NCBI GenBank assembly: GCA_029204225.1
Contig: CM055108.1
Location: 1,993,668 to 2,057,667, forward strand
Direction of reading: 5' to 3'
Origin: Diphasiastrum complanatum
Lineage: Eukaryota > Streptophyta > Lycopodiopsida > Lycopodiales > Lycopodiaceae
DNA: 64,000 nt
In this document: one piece after another, positions 24,721-36,371 of the stretch
How the letters are laid out: every line of letters begins with the position of its first letter
Position numbering within the stretch: position 1 is the stretch's first letter
Notes under the pieces: model-generated
Database searches by the model: none
What the model saw: only the letters and a program-made list of their open reading frames with translations
What the model was told of the DNA's origin: nothing
Made by a program: the position numbers and the translations under genes

Positions 24721-25176
24721 CAAACTCAGAGCCCAAAGAGGTCCTTTGAAAAAGATGTTTTTTTATTTTTTTTATTTTTGTTGCCATGTGGACCAATTGA
24801 AACCTTGAAATCGAGATTCTACGTAACATAGAGTTTTTCAAATATAAATAAAATAAAAAATTTCTAGATATATTGTTGTTTCGTCGGGTAGCATGTGGAA
24901 ATGCTATTGGTTGATTAGGCTTGCCCTTCCAGCTCATCATTGCCCGAAGAGACCCAAAAATATGACAGATGGTTGAGATGAGAAAATCGATGTACCATTA
25001 ATGTATATGTATTGTTAAATCATAATTGATAGAGTTAACCAGAGTTGATTTGTGGCACCAAATAGATCAGTGTTTCAAATTTACGCCAACACATTTTCTC
25101 AGATTCATGGTTTTTTGTCTACACAAATTTTTAGATTCATAGTTCAGTGTTTCAGATTTTTGCATGCACATTACGA
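24721..25176. other. Junction region, no gene recognised
   Basis: It lies between the RT fragment and the next ORF. No terminal inverted repeat or target duplication could be identified that would delimit the 25-29 kb module. Confidence 0.35.
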
Positions 25177-26541
25177 ATGGCACCATTAAAAAAGCCATGC
25201 TCCTCAATCGATTCTGTGCTTCTATTCAACAAGAAAGATGATAATGGATTATGGGTGCCAAAAAAATATTCAAAAAATCCTTGGGTTTTGATGCATCCAG
25301 CATCAAGAGGAGCATTTCGAAAAAACAAAAGGTCAAAACTATCATTTCGGTCTTATTGGAAGACCAAAATTTTGAATTTCAGAACATCATTAGGAGGAAA
25401 ATCTATTTTTGAAATTCTTGTCCAACATGTATATATGCATTTAGAGATAAATGTGCAAGGATTCAACCGTCAGAACCACAAAAAAAACATCTATGAGTAC
25501 TGATATTTTTGATACTTAGATTTTTGTCATTCATAAATATCTAATAGTAAACTTGCCAATCTGATCATTTTTCTCTTGCGGATTTATATCCATCCAACAA
25601 AAATGAACATGAGCCTAGTGGATCTTTAGTAGATGTGTTACATGTTATTCACACTGATATTGCACAGCTGCAATATCGAGGTAGAATTGCAAAAGATCTA
25701 GATGATAGTGAGATCTTTTTTTATGAATCAATGTATATTCCTGATACAAATTTTTTTTTGGACAAATAGTCCCAATTCCATTACTTAGTTTTGAAAGTGA
25801 TGAATGGATTGCACCAGATGCTACAGTTTCAAAATCATTTCGTTGCAACATATATAATGATGTAAAAAATTCATTAAAAATGAGCACGAGATGAAAAACA
25901 GTCAGATTGAGTTGGTTTATTTTCTTGAATATATTTGTAAATTTATTTTCAAGTGTCAATGTACACAAAATCCCAACGATGTTTGTATGCAAAAATTTAT
26001 CAAATAGTTTATTATCTGAACTTATGGATGAAGGCTGGGACAAAAGATCAGATGGAAAATAGAATGCAGAAATAAAATGTCTTCCATGTGTTTCCGTTAT
26101 CAAATTGAAAAACAAATGTTGAGCTTATGCTTCCATTATCAAAGATGGAAAAAAATAAAGGTAAATGGGTGCCACTCGATCAAAACTTGAAAGCCAGTGG
26201 ACATTCAAAACAAAAAAATATTGAAATTATATACAATGAAGTTATTTTGACGTGTGTTGAGGTGGAAGAAGATTGGAGTCTAAATTACATCAGGCAGGAA
26301 CTATTGCTTCTACAAGATGATGTACTTTCAGACTTCAGATTCATTTTCAATGGTAAACTCATAAGTAATTGTAAACACTCGATCTTTTATGAATAGTTTC
26401 AATCAAAACTTTCTAATACAATCTCTGTACTAATTGTAACTCACTTTGTATTAGTTTTATGCAGGTACATAAAAGACATGAGCTCGAGATCAAATGCAGA
26501 GATATTGACAAAACAATCCAACTTATGGAAGAACATTGAGA
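25177..26541 (+). pseudogene. Decayed gene of unknown function, convergent with the H3-Ulp1 gene
   Basis: A chain of plus-strand open pieces reads as one broken gene: 25177-25503 (starts MAPLKKPCSSIDSVLLF), about 25560-25770 (SDHFSLADLYPSNK, VLHVIHTDIAQLQYRGRIA), about 25770-25880 (VPIPLLSFESDEWIAPDATV), a piece near 26020 (ELMDEGWDKRSDGK), 26127-26396 (EEDWSLNYIRQELL, DFRFIFNGKLIS) and a tail to about 26541. I do not recognise the family. The DFRFIFNGK part has a loosely ubiquitin-like look but no firm signature. Its 3' end faces the 3' end of the neighbouring minus-strand gene about 350 bp away, so the two look like a pair carried by one element. Confidence 0.4.
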
Positions 26542-26886
26542 TTCACTATCAGCAAATACATGCCAATCATCATGTCTTTTTATCAATATAGAAAATTGCA
26601 TTCCAGTATTACATGTAAAATGATTCATAAACGGGTTGTTTACATGTAAAATGATTGTATCCTTTTTTTTCATGTATCTCTATTTACTCAGTCAATTTTT
26701 CTATATTTTCTTTATCAGTATTGGGAACTGATAAGGGAACAACTCCTTTTATAATTTAACCTTCTTTGTTTTGGGAAGGGCCTCTATGCCTTCTAAGGCA
26801 AGAAGACTCTCTGTTATAATATCGCCTTCCTCTGTATTAGGAAGGACTTCTATTCCTTTTTTATCATATATAATAAGATTTGCATC

Positions 26887-28787
26887 CTAAGCAACCTGAA
26901 AGGCTGTTAAGACAGAAGCAGCTTGCTTTTGAGGGCCCTCGATCTCAGGTGCAATGCTTATACCGTTCTGTACATAAGTTCTGATCAACTCTTGCCGAAA
27001 TCTATATACATCATCAGGAGTATACATCTCAAGAGTGAATTGTCATCACAAAACACAAGAATCAGCAAATTACAAACAATGATAGTAAAGAAATATGAAT
27101 CAGAATGAAAGGAACTACAAATGAACAGAATATTACCTTTTCAATATCTACATCCACTTGTAAATTATACCACTCAAAAAATAGTTTCGTATTGTACAAG
27201 ACGAACCATGCACAACTAAAAGCGTCTCTTTGTTGTACACATTACATATATTGAACAAAAATTAGTAATATTATGACAAAATTTATTTATGCTATGATGA
27301 TAGATTTAAACTAAAAAAAGAATACATGCATATCAGAGATAAATCAAATATACCTTGAGAGATCTAATCATTATTTCTCCAATTGAGGTTGCCGTTGTCG
27401 GTATTTCTCGAATGACATTATGAAGTAGAAAATCAAATTCTCGATGTGTATTTGCAGCTGAGTTTAATTTTACACATAGAAAATTTGATACTCTCTCCTT
27501 ATTTATCTTTATAGAAATAATGTTCAGGCTCCAATGCCGACTGCAACAACCATAATACAAATATCGATAAATCCATACTTATTAAAGCAATCCTTATTTA
27601 TTAAAACAATGTCGCATGCAACAATCCAGATTAAAGAAACAAAAACAAAAGAGCAATCCTTACTTATTTTCATATGGAATCAAATAAAATTTCTCCACTG
27701 GATTGCATTCGATTAAATATATAGCCTTCTCAAAATTGGCTTCTTTTGCCTTTATTGCTCCCATAAAAAATGGACTAACAACAAAAACTATACCATGGGA
27801 ATCGAAACTAATACTATATTACAAAAAGGATCCTCCGGCTACTACTATTACATCTATAATTTCGGATGTTTTACCTTTCAGCTCGGCACAAAATTTTGGA
27901 TCTAATCTAAAGCTTTTACGTGAATCTGGAAGAAAAAAATCAAAATAATTGTCGAGGAGATCAATTTTATTAGCTAGGTAGGCTTCGTACTGGTTATAAT
28001 AGTCAGAATATAAAATAAACTTGGGCAGGATCGTATGGAATTCTGATAAAAAGATTATGTACAGGAGCAGAAAGAGAAGTAGATACAATATTTATAGATT
28101 TCTCTGTTATTTTGTTAAGCTCCTCTTGGGTAATCAACAGTTTTGGTAAAGAAACCTGCTGAGGAGCTGGACGAATAACAGGAGGAGGAGGGGGTGATGA
28201 TTCTCGATCTCAATCAGATTCTCCATCATTTGACTCGGAGCTCAAGACGATCCGAGATCTCTTGGTGGGGATAACTCTAGGAGGAAGGGAAGCAGCTGGC
28301 CTTCAAGATCTAGCTTTCTTGAGAACAGGCTGCTTCCTTTTCCTCCTAGAGATAGTCGGCAAGTTGGTTTTATCCAGAGGCAGGTCTCTGGAGGTGCTGG
28401 CATTTGCAACATGCAGACTAGAAAAACGGTTTCGAAGTCTTCTGAAAATGACAAAATCTTTTGGCATGATGGTGACATGCTTACCATGCACTCCCAAAAG
28501 ACATATATCCTCAAAAACTGGGACATAAAATCCTCTGTAGCACCTTGTAAGGTTTGCATAGATGTCACGACAAAATGAACATTTAGCCCAAGTGACAGAG
28601 TGACATTCTTGACAAATCGACTGAAAGGAGCTCTAGGAATCAACAGTTCAATTGATCTTTGGAGTTTTCTAATCTCCCTTAGCCAGATCTGCTTTCTGCC
28701 ATATCTACGACCAATATCAGGGGGAACACGGGCATGGGATGGTTGTACAGTGGTTATGGCATGGGCAGTGGATTTGGTCATGGCCAT
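26887..28787 (-). pseudogene. Histone-H3-fold domain fused to Ulp1-type (C48) cysteine protease, decayed
   Basis: From 28787 the minus strand starts MAMTKSTAHA, like the H3 tail MARTKQTARK. It continues with LREIRKLQRSIELLI and PFSRFVK, and after a one-base shift near 28525 with FEDICLLGVHGKHVTIMPKD and RRLR, a histone H3 core aligning without gaps in its last helices. A lysine/arginine-rich tail follows, then two in-frame TGA codons (about 28285 and 28211), a proline-rich linker and one more shift near 27970. A protease-like part comes next: IPYENNRHWSLNIISI (His and Trp at 27531-27536, across an intron 27541-27663), VKLNSAAN at the Asp position, and QQRDAFSCAWFVLY (Cys codon 27212-27214). 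The last exon is 26887-27027. The His-Asp-Cys order and the Gln before Cys are Ulp1/SENP hallmarks; such proteases cleave SUMO and are also carried by some plant DNA transposons. Asn replaces the usual Asp. The exon boundary near 27230 is unresolved. Confidence 0.7.
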
Positions 28788-28790
28788 CAT

Positions 28791-29953
28791 TCTCAAAAAA
28801 AGTAAATTAAAAAAAAATTGTTTGAACAAAAGCGTAGGGAATGAAAACAAAAAAATTTGCAATCAAATGATGCTTGAGATCGATAGAAGAACTGAATATT
28901 GATTTCGAGCGCAAGATATACACAGAATATTTTTAGAAACGAGATGCACGCTCAAAAGCGATATTGGAATAATAGTGGTATTGGTCTCGAGTGCACTGTG
29001 AGAAGGTGAACGATTAAGTGGTGAGAGGGCACGCTTGAGAGCGATATTGGGAGAGAAAACCAAAAATTTTACAAAAAAAAAATGAAAACCCTGAGGACTT
29101 ATATATACAAAATTTTTGCACGTGTGAAAAAATGGTCGATGACACATGTCATCATCTAACTGGTCCACGTGAAATGTCCATACTGACAATAATGACTCAA
29201 TTATGAGACCGTGTATGTACGATGGATTCTTGTTGACCAACCATACATTGACACATGTCCTTTGTGAAAAATTGCCTACATTGGCAAATCTAGCCATGTA
29301 GAATATTGTATATTTTGTCAATATTTTTTGTTAAACACTTGAATGGCCAAAGTCCCACTTGTCAATCCACACCTAATGTAGGTTACCACGAGTCGAGAGA
29401 AGTGGTTGTGTCCATTTGGTAGTGATTCCTACTTTGTAGGATCTAGACCTTGATTTATGATGAGATTTGTACCTACCATGCACCTACCAAGCATGACTCT
29501 TGGATCTAGGCTAGGGTTTTTCACATTAGGGCAAGAAAGTTGAGTCTACTTCCTTATTACATGCTGGATTTTCACCTAACTTTGCAAAGGAAGTGTCTTT
29601 TACTATGTATTTTCATTCTCCATAGTGAGGAGATAGAAACTTTTTGGAGCCTCAAGGAGAAACTTGGATTTTATCTCTATGTATGGTGATTGTGATTCAT
29701 TCCAATGTAACTAAGCTTTGACACACTTTAAACTCTATCGACAGGCTGTACTACAACCTCATTTTCACATGTGAAGTTGGATTTCAGTTTATGATCAATA
29801 ATCTAATTGTCTCTACTTGTTTTTTATCAAGCTGCTAAACTAGATCCTGTTTTTTGATGACTAGTATTTGATAGATTGTTTAACAAGCACACAATAAACC
29901 TTGTGGATCATTCAAAGATCCATTTATGGTCCTTAGTACTGTACTTTTTCACA
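28791..29953 (+). other. Upstream flank of the H3-Ulp1 gene, then a probable copia 5' LTR
   Basis: The left part would hold the promoter of the minus-strand H3-Ulp1 gene. The right part ends in TTTTTCACA directly before a plus-strand primer-binding site at 29954, so it should be the 3' portion of a 5' LTR. Its left limit could not be set. No coding region is recognised. Confidence 0.4.
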
Positions 29954-29966
29954 TGGTATCAGAGCC
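29954..29966 (+). promoter_or_regulatory. Primer-binding site of a plus-strand copia element
   Basis: TGGTATCAGAGCC, the exact complement type used by plant copia elements to prime from initiator tRNA-Met, directly after an LTR end CACA. Confidence 0.75.
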
Positions 29967-31760
29967 AAGTACAAGGCTATTGATCAGTGTAATTTGACAT
30001 TGAGATGTGGATTTGGTTGCATACTAGCAAAATACCAATCATTACATTCTGTGACACATGTCACCATCTCACTAAAACTCGAGTTGGAGGCCTCTTGGCT
30101 TTTCAAAATCAACATAAAAATATGTACAAGGTGGTGGTGGACATAAATCCAACCCCAAGATGACATTTGCAAGAAAAATAACTAGTCTAATTTTACCGAC
30201 TTTCACAAGAAGAATAGTAACCATCATGAGTGTTGAGGTAAAAATTCTTCAACCAAACCAATGTTCATATTATGCTTATACTCATTGTCCAATCATAAAT
30301 CCTCAAACCAAACCAAGCATATGGAGCAAAGTGTCCAATCAAACAAAAAATTAAAATTTCCAACCACCATTCCTAGCAACACATCAACAAATGGCTTACC
30401 AAGAGGCCCAAATTAATATTTTTCAAAGAATAGCTCCTACTTCACAACTTGGAAGTGATAAAATTGATTCAATAACTTCTTTTTACATGTTTATCACCAA
30501 TGTCCTTCTCAGGAACAAGAACCTGTGTTGGTTCTCCTTCATATTATTTGAAGGGCAATAATGGAAAATTAATATATGTGTGCACATTTAAACTCCAAAG
30601 TGATGGCATTTTGCTAATGATCTAATGTTATGGATGTGGTGCAAGATGTCGTAAATCAAGATATCTACATTGTAGAAACCCAACAATATTTGTGACATTA
30701 TTTTGATTATGATCAGGGACACCCATGTCTAGATTATGTATTATGGCTGCAACAACAATGAATTTGAAAAAATTCATCATGGAAATGCATGGAAGATCTA
30801 CTCCAATTGTGCCATTGATGAAAGATCACGATATATGAACGCCATGTAAGAAATGCTCCATTATCTCACTCCTAATCTAGATCCATTCATTTTTTGTGTG
30901 TAAATACATGTAAAATCACATACTCTACATAAATGTGCTAGTTTTTTTACAGTCTCTAGAAATACCTAGGATTCAATAACAGTGTTTTTGTCGACACGAC
31001 CAAACTATCGATCTGAGCATCATCATCTATACGACAATCATGATTGACTATTTTGCCATTATTGAACTATCGAGTAGTCGCCATTGACTTTTGACTATTC
31101 AACAACTCAACACTATCACATCTAGAAGGAATCTCTAATGGAAATAGATTCTGGCTGAAAGCGACTGCTAACACCACATAGTGCCTTAATCCTATTTATA
31201 AAAGTATAGATTAAGTAATCTTTTAATCAGATAGCCATGTGTATATATTCGATAACAATCAATGTTACAAAAAGTTACTCATGTTACTCTAACACTACGT
31301 CAATTTTCACTTGTGCCTTATTCAATTCTTTTTCTCTATTATCACAGAGTATTGTTTTAAAAAGATTGCACATGCAACTACATTCAAACTTGTACACAAT
31401 ATTCAACTAGGTCGAACTCGTTTAAAAAAAACTTGAGTATTGTCGTGTCGTGTCATATGCATTATTTTTGTTATCATTTGAGTCATCTTATTGCAGATAC
31501 ATTGATTCTTAGATTAAATTGTTCAAGTAACTGATCATTCATGTCGATTGTAATGCTCTATGATTTGCTCTATTTTTCTTCTGCAATTAGATTTAAACCA
31601 ATAATTCATGCATGTGTACAGAATCAATTGTTTTGATCCCAGTGACTTCGAAGCTAGGATCAAGTAGAGCAATCTTTGAATTATCGAAGGTGGCTTGAAC
31701 CCGATAGATGTAGATCCATGCACTGAGGATTATCGGCTACTTCATCTCGAAGTCCCAACA
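29967..31760. other. Eroded retroelement DNA, no gene recognised
   Basis: No gag or pol motif could be read after the primer-binding site at 29954. The right part (about 31000-31760) probably includes the 5' LTR of the next copia element, because a primer-binding site follows, but the LTR start is not clear. Confidence 0.35.
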
Positions 31761-32453
31761 TGGTATCGGAGTAATAATTCATATTACCTGATCCCTTAAT
31801 CTAATCCCAACATGCTATTAGAGCTTGGTTGCTGAAAAATCAGTTACATAGAGCATACAATATAAGAACGATTGTTCTGATATAGAGTAGACAATATTTT
31901 TTGATACTCATATAATCTATTATCTGCATACACTCATCTCAAAATTCCTAATGGATTGGCAATCGCAATCTGCTCTAATGGTAGACAAACTCGATGGTTT
32001 GAATTGCCACTTACAGAAATTCAAGATGAAGGTTGTACTGGTAGCCAAAAAATTATGGAAAATAGTCACTGGCACCGAGCTAATTTTTCCAATGTCAATG
32101 AGCAAGCCATTTCCAAATGGAAGCTCAGGAATGGTAAGGCTTTTGTCTTAATCACCCTTAACGTCTCTAACACATAGATTGGCCACAAGCCTACTCTTCA
32201 AAAGAAGCTTGGGATATAATGAGTACACTCTACAAAGTGAGTGATGTCACTTCGATGCTGCATTTCAAGATAAAGTTTTTCTCACTCAGAATGTCAAAGC
32301 TGATTCTATTCAAAATCACATTAATCAATTCAAGACTTTGTTGGTACAGATGGTAGATATAGGTTAAATGATCGAAGATTCGGACCCAGTCATGACCTTA
32401 TTGTCTAGCCTACCTCGTTTTATGAAAACTGAGTGATGATGATCTTGACTCAC
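31761..32453 (+). pseudogene. Copia gag, left part of an element split by the 7.9-kb insertion
   Basis: TGGTATCGGAG at 31761-31771 is a slightly altered tRNA-Met primer-binding site. From 31951 a gag-like frame begins (MDWQSQSALMVDKLDGLN, KMKVVLVAKKLWKIVTGTE). It continues with frame breaks through HINQFKTLLVQMVDIG near 32310 to LSSLPRFMKTE near 32410, the pattern of the copia gag (UBN2) domain. It resumes at 40373. Confidence 0.65.
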
Positions 32454-32454
32454 T

Positions 32455-33102
32455 TGTGAAGGATCTCATATCATTCAAGATCCAATCCATGTCCCTGATC
32501 TTTGGTTACAATAAGGAACAAACCAACAATCCTGCCAATGTAGAAAAATCAGCATCTACATACAAAATGAGATGCAAACTCTAAGAGATACTGATCAAAC
32601 ATGAACCAAAACATAAAATATGTTTGCTGTCCATAAAATTATAGTACCCTACTGTATTTCACACGTGTCGAACCAAAAATAACAATAAATGATCATTCTA
32701 CACATAGAATTGCAAGATAACATCATGAGAGTGCACCAATGAGTAGTAGACCCAAAGAGAACCATGCATAATGATGAAATGAGAGATAGAAGAGAGAAGA
32801 TGTGTCTCTCCACAAGTTACATCCTTTTATAGAGTTTCCAAAACCTATTTGGCCACTTGGCTTTCCCTCCAAAATGTAAACCCTACTATTTTTGGGTCTA
32901 GATTCAATGTACCCAAAGTTCAAATTTGAATCTCTCTCAAACTCGACTACCAACTTTCCCACACTTTCAAAAAGTGTTTATTGAATGTAAACTAATATAA
33001 CTTCAAAAAGTTTATCTCTAAGTCTAAAATGAGTTTTGGCCTCTTATTGACAATTTACCAAAATATGACTAAACTAGACTAAACTAGTTGAAATCTCTTA
33101 CA
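32455..33102 (-). repeat. 3' LTR of the 7.9-kb element
   Basis: Starts TGTGAAGG and ends CTTACA on the plus strand, followed by the complement of the polypurine tract (CTCCCTCTTCAAC). It includes a CACACGTGT motif near 32660. Confidence 0.88.
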
Positions 33103-33366
33103 CTCCCTCTTCAACTAGGTTTGGCATAGTTTTGACAATAGAACTTTCATCCAACTTTAGAATGATCTCCATACTAATTATAGATCTCCTTTCTAAGGTT
33201 CTAAAGTATCTTTCATAAATGATATAGAGAATAGTGTCCAAATTGGATGCTTCACTATCTCTTACATCAATTTTACACATCAAGATATAACTAGAACATG
33301 AAGAACCAAATAGAATGTGAATGAAATGATTCCTCCATGTTTCAAAATTTGAACTCTCTAGAAATT

Positions 33367-33711
33367 TCAGCAACCAAACAATAAATGTGACTGATGACCA
33401 TTTGCTTGCTTGTCTCCTCCAACTTTGTCCTTTCTTGATATGTCTCCACCATAAAACTCCATGAATGAGCCTCCGTCTCCATCTTGCCACAAGATATCAC
33501 CAAACCTTGATGACTTGGCCATGAATAAGTGACATAATGAACCTCCATTAGCTTCATTTCCATTAGCAAAACCAGCCAAGAATGCTAGTACAACTCCAAC
33601 AATAAGATATTGCAAGACAATGTAGCTAGTTTGTCCATATCTTGACAATTTGCACACATTCATATGAAATAGCTCAAACATGAGATAGAAAAAGTAAAGT
33701 GAACTTGAAAA
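33367..33711 (-). CDS. 3'-terminal unknown frame after the tandem array
   Basis: The open frame of the last array unit runs on into unique sequence and stops at 33367. It encodes a hydrophobic stretch (SYIVLQYLIVGVVLAFLAGFA, a possible membrane segment) and then a glycine/aspartate-rich tail. No family is recognised. It may be the original C-terminus of the unit's protein before tandem duplication. Confidence 0.35.
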   Translation of the reverse strand, partial: FSSSLYFFYLMFELFHMNVCKLSRYGQTSYIVLQYLIVGVVLAFLAGFANGNEANGGSLCHLFMAKSSRFGDILWQDGDGGSFMEFYGGDISRKDKVGGDKQANGHQSHLLFGC

Positions 33712-34584
33712 ACACTTCCTTGCTGCTCCCTTGACCTTACTTGAGTCTTCAATAAGCTGCAAAAATAGATCCATAACATCTTTGCAAAATAACCTTCCTT
33801 TGATGCTCTTGACTAGCTCCAAATTGCCACCTGGCCTTTTGTGTTGTTGAAGCCCTTTGAGACCAACCTCTTGATCTTCCTCTTGACCATCAAAGTCATT
33901 GAACAAACTTTGTTTTCCAGATCCATTACTTGATTTTCCAGTATGAAAACTATGAGAACCAATATCCACTTGCATAACATCATCTACACAAGAAAATTCT
34001 CCAGAACATGTGAGTAAAGCAAAATGAGTCGCTTCCACTTGCTTACCTTTCTCTTGATCATCAAAGATATCAAAGATATCAATATCTTCAGATCTGAACC
34101 TCTGGAAATACTCCCTCTCAAACATATGATCTAGATCCAACAAGATCTCATCAATGCTTGATCTCGATCTTCCATAAAAGTTAGTGAAAACAATGTCACC
34201 AATGTCACCATCATAAATCAAAAGATAGATTCCAAACTTTCCACCCAACATGAATTAGAGTAGGTGAAGATGAGTTACAAACCTAATAAATCCAGCATTC
34301 TTGAGTCCATAACAAACCTCAATAAGATCACCAATGAGATCTCCCTTGCCTTGAAGAAATTGCCTCTCGATTTGCTCCATGTAGTCTTCTCCAACCAACC
34401 TTTTGCCATCTCGATCATGAGTGATCAGTTCACAATCATAGAATCCTTTGAGTTGATGAAGAGATGTGAGATTCATGCCTTGGATCTTCCCAAGAACCAA
34501 TCTTCCATTGCTCTTTCCTTCATAAGACTCCCTCTTAATGCTTGAATCATAAGAAGTAGAAACCTCAAAAACATTAGAAGCCAT
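33712..34584 (-). repeat. Tandem ORF unit 4
   Basis: The fourth copy of the unit (minus orientation, start codon at 34584). It reads MASNVFEVSTSY and LVLGKIQGMNLTSLHQLKGFY. A stop arises where other copies have FMLDGKFG preceded by tyrosine (near 34256), then the frame is open again through IFDIFDDQEKGKQVEATHF and RPGGNLELVKSIKGRLF into the 3' frame. It differs from the other units at scattered bases. Confidence 0.85.
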
Positions 34585-35479
34585 GAAAAAAAATGAGAAC
34601 CAATATCCACTTCCTTGCTGCTCCCTTGACCTTACTTGAGTCTTCAATAAGCTGCAAAAATAGATCCATAACATCTTTTCCAAATAACCTTCCTTTGATG
34701 CTCTTGACTAGCTCCAAATTGCCACCTGGCCTTTTGTGTTGTTGAAGCCCTTTGAGACCAACCTCTTGATCTTCCTCTTGACCATCAAAGTCATTGAACA
34801 AACTTTGTTTTCCAGATCCATTACTTGCTTTTCCAGTATGAAAATCATGAGAACCAATATCCACTTGCATAGCATCATCTACACAAGAAAATTCTCCAGA
34901 ACATGTGAGTAAAGCAAAATGAGTCGCTTACACTTGCTTACCTTTCTCTTGATCATCAAAGATATCAAAGATATGAATGTCTTCAGATCTGAACCTGTGG
35001 AAATACTCCCTCTCAAACATATGATCTAGATCCAACAAGATCTCATCAATGCTTGATCTCGATCTTCCATAAAAGTTAGTGAAAACAATGTCACCAATGT
35101 CACCATCATAAATCAAAAGATAGATTCCAAACTTTCCATCCAACATGAAGTAGAGTAGGTGAAGATGAGTATTAAACCTAATAAATCCAGCATTCTTGAT
35201 TCCATAACAAACCTCAATAAAATCACCAATGAGATCTCCCTTGCCTTGAAGAAATTGCCTCTCGATTTGCTCCATGTAGTCTTCTCCAACCAACATTTTG
35301 CCATCTCGATCATGAGTGATCAATTCACAATCATAGAATCCTTTGAGTTGATGAAGAGATGTGAGATCCATGCCTTGGATCTTCCCAAGAACCAATCTTC
35401 CATTGCTCTTTCCTTCATAAGACTCCCTCTTAATGCTTGAATCATAAGAAGTAGAAACCTCAAAAACATTAGAAGCCAT
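34585..35479 (-). repeat. Tandem ORF unit 3
   Basis: The third copy, 895 bp, start codon at 35479. It is open to about 34928, where a stop follows EKGKQV, then open again to the end. Its final frame terminates in CATGGCTTCTAATG, so its stop overlaps the start codon of unit 4. No known domain. Confidence 0.87.
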
Positions 35480-36371
35480 GAAAAAAAATGAAAACCAATA
35501 TCCACTTCCTTGCTGCTCCCTTGACCTTAATTGAGTCTTCAATAAGCTGCAAAAATAGATTCATAACATCTTTGCAAAATAACCTTCCTTTGATGCTCTT
35601 GACTAGCTCCAAATTGCCACCTGGCCTTTTGTGTTGTTGAAGCCCTTTGAGACCAACCTCTTGATCTTCCTCTTGACCATCAAAGTCATTGAACAAACTT
35701 TGTTTTCCAGATCCATTACTTGCTTTTCTAGTATGAAAACCATGAGAACCAATATCCACTTGCATAGCATTATCTACACAAGAAATTCTCCAGAACATGT
35801 GAGTAAAGCAAAATGAGTTGCTTCCACTTGCTTACCTTTCTCTTGATCATCAGAGATATCAAAGATATGAATATCTTCAGATCTGAACCTCTAGAAATAA
35901 TCCCTCTCAAACATATGATCTAGATCCAACAAGATCTCATCAATGCTTGATCTTGATCTTCCATAAAAGTTAGTGAAAACAATGTCACCAATGTCCATCA
36001 TAAATCAAAAGATAGATTTCAAACTTTCCATCCAACATGAAGTAGAGTAGGTGAAGATGAGTATCAAACCTAATAAATCCAGCATTCTTGAGTCCATAAC
36101 AAACCTCAATAAGATCACCAATGAGATCTCCCTTGCCTTGAAGAAATTGCCTCTCGATTTTCTCCGTGTAGTCTTCTCCAACCAACCTTTTGTTATCTCG
36201 ATCATGAGTGATCAACTCACAATCATAGAATCCTTTGAGTTGATGAAGAGATGTGAGATCCATGCCTTGGATCTTCCCAAGAACCAATCTTCCATTGCTC
36301 TTTTCTTCATAAGACTCCCTCTTAATGCTTGAATCATAAGAAGTAGAAACCTCAAAAACATTAGAAGCCAT
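35480..36371 (-). repeat. Tandem ORF unit 2
   Basis: The second copy, 892 bp, start codon at 36371. It has a small deletion near 35995 (IYDG, then HW instead of DIGD) and a stop near 35891, so it is more damaged than units 1 and 3. Confidence 0.86.

Noticed and set aside
27560-28088. DNA-ligase-like reading of LDPKFCAELKGKTSEIIDVIVVAGG
   Set aside because: The surrounding order HWSL, then an Asp/Asn step, then Q..D.FSC fits a Ulp1-type protease far better, and no ligase KxDG motif is present.
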